DNA from: Cenococcum geophilum 1.58
Lineage: Eukaryota; Ascomycota; Dothideomycetes; Gloniales; Gloniaceae
Assembly (NCBI GenBank): GCA_001692895.1
Contig: KV748212.1
Coordinates: 682,001 to 746,000 of the forward strand
Reading direction: 5' to 3'
DNA length: 64,000 bases
Each line of letters starts with the position of its first letter. The first letter of the stretch is position 1. Both the position numbers and the translations under genes were made by a program. A model generated the notes under the pieces. That model saw only the letters and a list, made by a program, of their open reading frames with translations, did not search any database and was not told the DNA's origin. Below are positions 54,541 to 64,000 of this stretch, piece by piece.

Positions 54541-57500
54541 TATTTACTTAATTTCTAATAATTAATTATTACTGTTAATAACTTAATAACTTATACGCTT
54601 GTCTAAACCTTCGCAAATTATCTATAAAAACCTTAAAAACTTAACTAATAATAATACACTTAACAAGCTAAACTCCTTAGAGGTTACCTACTAGTCTCCC
54701 TTACCTTCCCCTATACCTTTAGGCGATACGCCAGCGTTATAGTCTCTATCCTTTATAATAGTGCCTCTCTCCACGGCTTAATGTAAGACTTTAGCTGCTA
54801 AAAAAGCTAAAGAATAGCTTTAGTAACTATATAAGGAGGACTTAAGGATTAGAAGAGCTTAGGTAAAGAAGGTTAAGAACTAGGCAACTAACTAGAAAAT
54901 AAGACTTCTTTAGAAATAAAAGGACTATACTAAAATGCTATACGTCTAAAAAGAATAGGAAGATTAGGTAACTAAACTCTATATATTAAGCCTCGCTATA
55001 GTAATAGCAAGATTAGCTATAGTAGTATTATCCTTAACCCTAATTAATAAACTAGGTAAGTTGCTTCTATTTATAGCTAATATTCTAAATACCTTTTTCC
55101 CTAGCGTCCTAAATAAAGAGATACTTAAAGTATTTTGGGGTACTTTTTTACCTAATAACCTTTCTTACCTCTAGATATACTAGCTCTAGTCTAAGCCTTA
55201 AAATAATATCCTTATTATTAATAGCGTTCTTTTTATAAGACTAAAAAAAGGGATAATAAAGGACTACCTATCCGTTAAAGTATAGGTAGAGGGCTTCCTT
55301 AACTATATAATAATTTTAATTATTATATATAAGAATCTTTTAGTAAATCTTATTCCTTAAATACTTACCTTCTATAATTAAGTTATTTAGCTATCTACTA
55401 CCTATTAAATTGCTCTTTTAATAACTATAGCCTTAGAGTACTACTTTATAGTTATTTAAAAGAACTAGTTAGAACTAGCTAACTAAAAAATCTTTAGTAA
55501 TTTCTTAGATATTTATTATAATCCTAGTACTTATAAATCTATATTTATCTTAAAACGCGTATAAGTAAGTACTAATATCTTAAGAACCTATTATAGCTTT
55601 AATAGAGGGAAGTATAACCTAGGTAAGGATTGCAAGTTCCTATATACCTATAGTAAGTACGGTAGCCTATATGCTATAAGAAATTATAAGTAGTAATTAC
55701 TAAAGAAAAGTGTTAATAAGGAAAAGGAAGAGGAGGAAGAGGATTTTATTAAGCTATACCTATACTTTACCAAAATCGTGCTCTACCCTTATAGTATAGG
55801 TAGGCTAAATACTATATTATTATTTCTAGTTTTTCTACCCTTCTCTCCTCTATAGGACTTTCCCTCCCCTTTAATTATTTAAGTGTAGGGGTGTTATTTA
55901 TCTTTATACCCTAGTAACCTCTAACGTAATATTATCGGTATCTTAAAGTTTAGATACTAGATTAGGGTAAACCTAGAAATTAAGCTCCTTTTTTAAAAGA
56001 ACTAAGTCTTAATAGCCGTAAATACGGTTCTAATCTTAGAGAAGATTAGCACTAATCTAGATATAGGTAGGATTATAATAGTAACGTCTCCTATTATATC
56101 TTTACTATTAGGTTTAGTACCTAAAGCGAATAGGGAATAGCGCCGTATTTATAACTTATCCTTACTATCTAGCCGATTTATTAATAACTTAATCCCTATA
56201 GTATTCGCTATACTATAATATTTAATAGTTAATTAGGTTCTCTAATACGTTATATATACAAGCCGTAGTTATATAATTATTAAGAGGGATATTAAGGACG
56301 CCTTTTAAAATATCCTACTTTTTATTAAAGCTTAACGCCTTATAGGGTTCTCCTAAAAGGGTATAGTATATTTTAAACGTTGCCTCTTATTTAGCCTTTA
56401 AACTATACCCTTTTTATTTAATCTTTTTATAGAGGGATTTTACTAGATACTTATTTAATATATCTTAAACGCCACCTTAAAGTATTATCTAGATAACTTT
56501 ATCTTTATACTCTTTAACGCTTCTATCCTCCCTTAATTACTTAGTATATATAATTAATTAAGTAATAAATTAGGTATTCTATAAAATAAATTAAAGAATA
56601 TTAAAGGCACTATAGCTAAAGTCCTAGGTTATATTATAGATACTCTAAAGTCTAAGCTATATCTTTTTCCTTTAAAATAGGCCACTATAATTAAGGAGAT
56701 TAATAAAGCGTTAAGTGGTAGATCCCTAACGCTAGTTTAGAGTTAAAAACTAGCTAGTAGACTTGCTTAAAGCGCCCAGGTAATTAGGCTTAGGCATTTA
56801 TATAACCGCTCTATTTAGGAGTTTATCTCTACTTTTATAAAAGTAGGTAGTTATCCTCGCTAACGGCTAATAGCTAAACTTTACTAAGACTTGTTATAGT
56901 AGAGGGATACTCTTACCCTTTTAAATAGTATCCTCTTCTTTAATAATACGGATTAAAAATAATTCTATCTCTTTTTAGATGTATCTAGGATTCTTAGTTA
57001 TAGGGCCTTTTTTTTTCTTAAGGATTCTTAAGGGATAATATAGCCGCCCTATTTAGTATCTCTACCCTAAAATAATTCTTTAAGCTATTACCCTAATATA
57101 GAACACCGCCTTGCCCTAATTAATAAGTGGGAGGTCTAAGCGATTATAACCTTATTTTAGCTCTGGGTAATATAATAGGAGTATAGCTTAGTTTATATCT
57201 ATATAGATAATATAGTAGTACTTTTAGGATTTTAAAATACGGTAGTAAAAGAACTAGGTAATTACCCGCTTTATAAGATCCTCTAACTAGCCGCAGCTTA
57301 TAATATTACGCTCTATATAGAGTAGGTTTTTATCACAGTACTATAATAAAGTAAACTGAATAACTACGTTGTGGTATAAAGAGGGGAAGAAGGTAGAAAG
57401 GGGGTATTGTATATAAATAGTAGGGCCGGCCGCTAAGTCGCTAGTGGTAGGCCAGCTAATAGTAGGGAATAGTATAAGACAGTATGAAACAGTATGCGTT

Positions 57501-57600
57501 AGGTTAGTGCCGTAATAGTACTCCTTTCCCCTAGACGGTTTGGTCCCTAAACTAAATAGATAACTTAAAAATAGGCAGTGTACGGGGTTGCCTATTTTTT
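54541..57600 (+). mobile_element. DIRS-like retroelement relic (gag-like finger, RT, RNase H), RIP-degraded
   Basis: Plus-strand translation through stops gives, near 55590-55700, NRGKYNLGKDCKFLYTYSKY, a decayed CCCH-type finger. From 56110 it gives a reverse transcriptase of the type found in tyrosine-recombinase (DIRS-class) elements: RRIYNLSLLSSRFINNLIPI, IIIKRDIKDAF, LIGFS*KGIVYFKRCLLFSL, PFLFNLFIEG and YYLDNFIFIL at 56483. The catalytic pair in YLDD reads DN. A RNase H-like block with YIYIDNIVVLLGF follows near 57200. No tyrosine recombinase domain was recognised, so the class assignment rests on the RT. Stops at Trp and Arg/Gln sites fit RIP. Confidence 0.6.
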
Positions 57601-57889
57601 ACCGCAAAGATATCAGTTCCGCTTACCGCCCTTAACTAAGCCAATGGCGATTTTCTATACTGGGTATAGAAAATCCTAATTAGTTAGTTTAGTGAGTAAG
57701 GTTAGCAGAACTCTACACCGCCACCTAAATCGGTCCGTGTGGCGTTTCTTAGCAAGAATTTAGCTAATTAGACAACTTTAACCGCCAGTTAAAGTTCTAT
57801 AACATCTTAACCACTATAAATTTTAATGCGGTGGTCGGCCGCAACCTTAACGTAACTTTTTCTTATCTTATACCCAGTCTAGGGGTCTT
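57601..57889. other. Spacer between two retroelement relics, with hairpin
   Basis: GC content is higher than on either side. It contains an imperfect long palindrome (about 57615-57711) centred on a perfect hairpin at 57649-57675: gattttctata, loop ctggg, tatagaaaatc. It could be part of an LTR or a DIRS terminal region. Confidence 0.5.
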
Positions 57890-60800
57890 GGCTTCTTAGG
57901 GTATTGCTTATAGAAGCGCTATATAGCTTATTCGCAACCCTTTAGGTCTTCCTCTAGCTACTAGGTTGTATCCTTATAATATTTCTATTTAATCTCATAA
58001 GTTAGGCCCTAGGGGTCTTTATTATATATATTAAGGATTTTTTTAAACTCCCATTTATCTTCTATATTGCCGTTATTATCTCTCTCTGCCACTCATCCTT
58101 ATATATTACGGCGCTCTATAGTATTAATATTTGCTTGGCTAGGGATCTCTTTAGCAGCCTAGAGGCGGACCTTAGATATATAAAAGGATTTATTTACTTA
58201 AATATAGTCCGGGAGGTCTACTACGACTACCCCTTAATATACTGCAAGTACAGGGTACAGGCCGTCCTATTTATTATCCTATTTCTTCTTAAGTTTATTT
58301 ATCTTTATATTTTTTAAGCTAACTATAACCATATTACCTTCGTAGAATAACGCGCTCTTATCCCTACGGGTATTAGCATTATCTTTATAGCGTTACTATA
58401 AAATCCAGGCTAGGGCCTTAAGCTATATTAATATCCGCTTAAAGCGGTTGGCCACAGAGTTTACGCGGAAGAACTCCTTCTTTACTTATACTAATAGTGT
58501 CAGTAGGTAGGGGCTAGTAGGCTCAATTCCGAGGTAAGGGTTAAAGCCATAGTTTATAAAAAACGGGGAGATGCCTATGCTCTTGTTGACTTAGTTATTT
58601 ATAGTAAACTCGGCGAGCGGCAGGTAGTTAACCTAGTCGTCCTATATAAAGCTAATAAAAGCATAAAGGTATTTATTTACGGCGGCGTTAATAATTTTAG
58701 TTTAGCCGTCTATTTCTAGGTGCTAGGCTAAGCTTAGTCGCAAAGTTGTCTTAAAGCGTTTACTTAGTTGTCGCTAGAAGTTGCTAATAAATTATATACC
58801 ACAATTAGAGATAATCGTGCTTAGTACACCGTGGAGCTTATATACGTTATTAATAAAGCTATTAACTAACTCCTTTATTAAGAGTCCTATTACTAAAACA
58901 AGGTATTATATTTTAGTTAGGCGGTCTATAATAATAAGGATATATTTATATGCCTTGCCGTAGCATTAGTATACTAGCAGCGTTATAATATAGTTAATTA
59001 AGATATCGGTCTACGGGCGGGTAGGTAATTCTAGTAGCTTTAGGAAACTAGGCAGGGTAAAACGGGGGGTCTTAGTGCGAAAGTATAGGGTATAGTCTTT
59101 AACAAAGGTAGCTATAAACTGGGAGATTCCTAGCTACTAGTATATTTGGTTTAAGAGGTTAAAAGTTTTAACCCGGCTGGGGTAACTAGCGGGGCCGCTA
59201 CTATAAGAGTGATGGGTAACTTCTAGGCGGAGGTCTAGGGCGTTAGGGATAAAGAGATATTAGCGGAAGTAGATCTGTCCGTTAACAATACTATATTCTA
59301 ACTTATCGCAACAGAGTAATTTCCTAATTTTCTTTAGCTAACGGCGAGCTTTCCAATCACGTAGGGCTGCCACTATATCTCTTACGAGTTCGTTCTCCTA
59401 GTATCCTAGCTAAATTAACTCGTCTAGTGACTTTTTGGCTATTTTAGGGTCTAGAGCGGCTATAAACTCTACATTATTAGAGTTACGGGACTTATATAGT
59501 AATTCTTCTAAGATTATAGGGTTAACTTTCTAGGGCGGTATAATAACTTAGGCTCAGTGGCGGAGGCGTTTATTATTAGTATCCTTAGGCCTTATTCCTA
59601 GTAGCCGGCTTAAGGCATTAGGGAGCGTGGCTTTACTGCCGGGTCTATATATAATTACAAAGTTAAACTATAAAAGAAACTCTGCCCACCAGACTTAGCG
59701 CTAGTTTAGCTGCTTAGTAGTTATAAACATCTATAGGTTCTTATAGTCGGTAATAATTTTAAACGGCTCCTTAGTCCCTTACAGCTTAGGATGCTATTCC
59801 TCTAAAGCCTTAATAATAGCTAGGAGTTCTTTATTATAGATCTTATAGTTACATTCTGGCGCGGAGTGCTTTATAGAGAAGAATATAACTAGTCTTAATT
59901 TTCCGTCGTTATTATATTAAGAAAGGACTCTACCGGAAGCCTAATTTAATACATTTATCTCTACCACTGTTTTCTTTATATAGTTATAGTATACTAGTAC
60001 TAGTGCTAAAATAAAGGCTCCCTTAAGGGCCTTAAACGATTTAGCTTATTCTAGTCCCTATAGCCATCCGATATCCTTCTTTAGAAGTTTTATTATAGGT
60101 ATAGCAATAACAGAGTAGCCTTGGATAAATTATTAGTAGAAGTTCGCAAAGCTAAGAAATTATTATAGTTCTTTAATTAATATTAGGTTCTTCCATTTCT
60201 ATAAGGCCTATATCTTCTTAGGGTCTATAGTTATACTATTAGTTAAGATAATTAAGCCGAGGTATTTTATTTTAGTAGAGTAGAACTTAAACTTATTAAT
60301 ATTAATCTAAAGTCTAGCATTGCCGAGTCTTTAGATAACTTCATTTACATACTTAGTATGCTTGGCGCGTGTTTTAGAAAAGACAAGGACGTCGTCAAGG
60401 TAGGCAGTGTAGTAGTTATTAAGGGCGTTATATAGAATATAGTTAATATAGTTCTAAAATATAGCGGGTGCGTTATAGAGGCTAAATAGTATAACTAGTA
60501 TTTTATAGAGTCCGAACCGGGTAATAAATGCTATAAGTCATTTATGGCCCTCTGCAATCCGGATCCAGTTAAACGCAGCAATTATATTAAGTTTAGTAAA
60601 GTACTTGGCGCCATAAAGTGCGTTAAGTATCTTACGGATTAGTGGCAGTAGGTATTAATTCTTAATAGTAACTATATTTAGGCCTTAGTAGTTATAGTAG
60701 ATTTATATACCGCCGCCGGGCTTAGTAGTAAGGAGGAGTAGTATAGCAGCTAGTAAGGTTAATTCGCGGATAAAACCCTTATCCAGTATCTTATTAATCC

Positions 60801-63800
60801 ACTTCTTTATATACCTAAGTTTAGTAGATAAAAGTGGTCTATTTTTATAGTACGGGGCCTAGTTTCTAGGGGTAATCTTAATTTTATAGTCCCATAGTTA
60901 GTAAGGGGGCAGCTTATCTACGTTTTTAGGGAGAAAGTGCTTAATATATTTACTAAACTCCTTTAATAGGCGTTATAGAATATCTTCGCGGGTTAATCCT
61001 AGTTTACCTTTTAGGAATTTTTCAATATTAGTGTCGACTATCTTCCAACGTAAAAGCTTGGGTTTAGTTTTTAGATTTATCTTAAGGAAGTTATAGAAAT
61101 AGGGGGGNAGCNCTTTACGGGCTTNCTTTATTNTATAGTNGCCTTCNANNAGCNNGNNGAAAGACCTTTNTAATAGGTTCGGTACTTCTATTAGGCCTAT
61201 AGGCAGCTCTTTAAGTAGCTATTAGTGCTTATCTTATTTAACTAGTTCTACTAGCTCTACTATATAGATCCTTATTACCTTTACGTCTTTTTATTTACAG
61301 AACTGGGTAAAATTAATAGCATAGGTGCATTTAATATTGTCTAGGTTAGGGCATATCTGGCTCTCTGGTGCTACGGCTAGGCTAGCACAGCTTAGTCGGC
61401 CCAGGGGGGCGGAAATGAGGCGGCGGCCCTATACGGTACGCGCGGGAGATAGGTATAAGGTTAGGCGTTATAGTAGCGCGGTTTCTATTATCTGGGTCTT
61501 GGTAGTTTTATAGCTAGTCCTTACTATAACGCGAGCTGTAGTGTGCGTATATAGTATATGGCTTAGTTCTAAGTGTTGGGCTAGGCGGCTAGGGTTTAAA
61601 TAGTGCCTGGGTTGGGGTTGGTTTTTTAGTAATAGCGGCGCGAAGTAAACCTTCTTCTTTAGTCTCGGCAGGGCTGGCTAGCCCATTGTTTTAGTCTTAA
61701 GTGCTAGGTTAGTCCAGTTTTCCACTATCTTGTTTCTTTATAGCTATATAGGCTCCCCTTTATTAGGAACGTCTTCTACTATTAAGGCTTTATATATAGT
61801 CCTAGGCACTAGGCTTAGTAGTACTAAGTGTCTATATAGGGCGTCCCTACTAACATCGGCTATCCCCCATAGGAGGTAGTGCCTAGAGTAGTAGTCTAAG
61901 TTAAAGCGGATTTTAAGTTTCCTAAAGCTAGAATGGGGCTTATGCTTTTAAAGCTAGGGCATACCTAGGATAATTAGGGTAGTAGGTAAGAGTTTAGTAA
62001 TAAAAAAGAGTATAGCTTTAGTATAGAGGCCGATTAATATTTAGGCGGTAAAGTAGTCTGTAATAAGTAAAGTTGGGATGCCGTTTATAAGGCGTAGTGG
62101 CCTAGGTACTAGCAGCTTCTTAGTTATAACGTTATACTTTCTTATAATAGACTCTATATTAATAAATGCTATTATAGTACTACCGGAGTCCACTAGGCTT
62201 ACTATATTAATATAAACTTAGGGGTATAGGTTATATAATAAGGAGAGTTAGGTTTAAATAAGGATTAATTTCTTATTACTATTTACTAATCTAAGATTAA
62301 GTGGCAGTTTATTAATAGAAAGGACTAATTAATCTAGTAATAGGGACCTAATCTTCTCGTCTTCCTCCTTATATGGTTTAAACCCTTAGGCGCGACTTAG
62401 TCTAAGGGTCTGCCTTTTAATGACTAGGGTATAGGGCTGTCTTAGCGGGGCGGTCTAGTGTCCGTCTAGCTGGCGGTATTTATCTCTATTTTAGTCGGGG
62501 TATAGGAAGATAATACCTCACCGATAACGTGGCTGTGTTTGTATTCGCTAACGCGAAGTTGCTAATACTAGGCGTTATTAACGGGTTAGGCTCCTATATA
62601 GGGCATAGTTTAAAGTAACTAAGCCGTAGGGTTAAAGGGGGGGGGTCGTCCGCCGCGGCTATAATAGGCTCCACGGTCGCCGCGTCTATAATAGACTCTA
62701 CGGTTACCGCGTCCGCGGTTATTTATTCGCGTCGTTTAACGGGGTGGTATTAGGACTGGGTTTACTATCTTAGCGGGGTTATAGGCATCCTTCTAGTGGC
62801 TAGGTAGGCTATAGGCAAGGCACAGTTTATTATTAACGCGGCGCTTACGCTCCGTGTCTAAGATTCTATTAAGGTTTATAGGTTCTCTAGTTACTACTAG
62901 GGTTAGGGTTAATATAGGGGCAGGGGCTTAGGTAGGTAGGCAGTAGTTAGCGTTCTTCTTAAGGTTGGCTTAGTGTATATAGTTTATGAGGTTCTTAATA
63001 AATACATCCATCTGCTTACTCTAACCTATATAGTTACTATTATTAATTTTATAGGCCAGTCCAAGTACTAGCTCTTCTATCTTTAAAGAGATAAATTTTT
63101 AGAGTAGGTCCACCTTCTATTTATCTATCTTCTTGGCGCGGACTATTAGCTTATTAAGCTCTCCCTTNNAGNACTAGTAATTACGCTCGCNNTAGNGGAA
63201 ATAGTTAAGCTTATTNTTTNNGACCTAGGTTATNTTAAGGACCTTATAGTAGGCAGTAAGGTCTTTAAGCATATCTTCCTTAGTAGGCCATTTCCACACA
63301 GATATGTTATTTAGGTTCTCGTGTATAAGCTCTAAGCCCTACTTAATAAACTTATAGGCCTTATCCTCTAGCATATCCGAGATATAAAGGATTTAGGACT
63401 AAACTATATTAAAGTAGTCCTAGTCCTAGTCGAAGACTCCCTTAATCTTAATATGCCAGGTCTTGAAATTAGCTTATTATTCTAGTAGGGTGCCTTTTCC
63501 GCTAAATATTGGCGGGTCTTTAGATCTCCGTTTTTTCTGCTAGGTTACTACTATTATTATAGGGGTTAATTATTTTAGAACGGTAATAGTCTCTACCTAG
63601 AAGTTAATAGTTCCTATCTAGAAAGCGATAAGGGCACTAAGGTTTTCGTTAGCTTTCTTATTAGCGGTGTTTGTGTTATATATACACTATAGTCCTACTT
63701 TAATATTATTAAGGAACTCATTAGTATAGTTAATAAGGGTAAGGTAAGCTTTACTAGGCTTAAAGGTCTTAAGGTACGGTAGGGAGCGGCGGATTGTCCA

Positions 63801-64000
63801 CGCGATATTAGGATATATCTCTATAAATAGGTCTACAAAAACGTTATAGGGGTTCTAGATTTTGGCCATTTCAGCGTCGTTAGTGTCGCCTATCTAGGCG
63901 CTAGGTAAAAACTAAGGATTGTTCTAGGACTGTACTGGGGACGTATTGGTTTCAGTAGAGGCGCGCGTAGGTCGCGATTGCTCTAGGGTGGAGGTTAATT
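57890..64000 (-). mobile_element. Ty3/Gypsy LTR retrotransposon relic (gag-pol), truncated by the window edge
   Basis: Minus-strand order from the right edge: a Gag-like region (62950-64000), then a Arg/Gly-rich segment. An aspartic protease follows with LVDSGSTIIAFI (DSG at 62182-62190). Then reverse transcriptase with YLDDVLVFSKTRAKHTKYV (catalytic DD at 60391-60396, intact), RNase H ([20 protein letters not shown] near 59800), and integrase with GVLSTIISNCGI*FISNF near 58800 and FINNAVNKYL-like blocks. The C-terminus, weakly chromodomain-like, ends YPKKPRPLD near 57890. The integrase Asp before CG reads Asn. Frequent TAA/TAG codons show it is dead. The 5' LTR lies beyond 64000, and no clear 3' LTR was identified. 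N positions occur near 61108-61170 and 63168-63234. Confidence 0.88.

Noticed and set aside
1-64000. CRISPR arrays or bacterial operon signals
   Set aside because: Introns, fungal protein families and retroelements show eukaryotic DNA; the repeats seen have no spacer-like pattern.

Overview
The window looks like part of a filamentous ascomycete (Pezizomycotina) genome. Short introns (about 45-140 nt) carry GT..AG borders, and some have CTRAC-type branch sites. The genes include fungal families such as fused-subunit LEU1, ALG7, SEH1, CDC73 and ECM11, plus HET, NACHT-WD40 and KRE9-like genes. Long AT/TpA-rich stretches hold transposon relics. Their damage is mostly C:G to T:A, which fits repeat-induced point mutation (RIP). 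The class cannot be fixed from sequence alone.

Layout. (1) 1-15.44 kb is a RIP-degraded repeat block. It holds two copies of an element whose minus-strand gene resembles the fungal DUF6589 family. The first copy is split by a Tad1-like LINE with a 12-bp target duplication. A RecQ-type helicase element lies between the two copies, head-to-head with the first. A GC-rich low-complexity stretch lies at 10.8-11.75 kb. (2) 15.44-33.5 kb is a gene graveyard of near-normal base composition. It contains fragments of a DUF3638-like giant protein and a KRE9/KNH1-like wall protein, a HET-TPR gene, a NACHT-WD40 gene, a PD-(D/E)XK nuclease-like gene and a second HET-TPR gene. All are broken. It reads as a decayed allorecognition or programmed-cell-death type island, with a dispersed ~50-bp repeat scattered through it.

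(3) 33.5-53.9 kb is an ordinary, apparently intact euchromatic block: ECM11-like (-), F-box (+), a basic disordered protein (-), a small ORF (-), SEH1 (-), ALG7 (+), LEU1 (+), CDC73 (-), a GPI-anchored Cys-rich wall protein (+) and a PAN/Apple membrane protein (-). Exon structures were deduced from splice sites and reading-frame continuity. SEH1 and ALG7 share a 126-bp divergent promoter. A CCG-N4-CGG site upstream of LEU1 fits Leu3/LeuB control. (4) 54.54-64 kb is a second RIP-degraded block: a DIRS-like retroelement relic (+) followed by a Ty3/Gypsy gag-pol relic (-) that runs off the right edge.

The most notable items are the DUF6589 element with a conserved terminal hairpin and its palindromic junction with a RecQ helicase element, and the cluster of HET/NLR/nuclease pseudogenes inactivated largely by Trp/Gln to stop transitions. 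Nothing here could be tested by database search. Family names rest on motif recognition.
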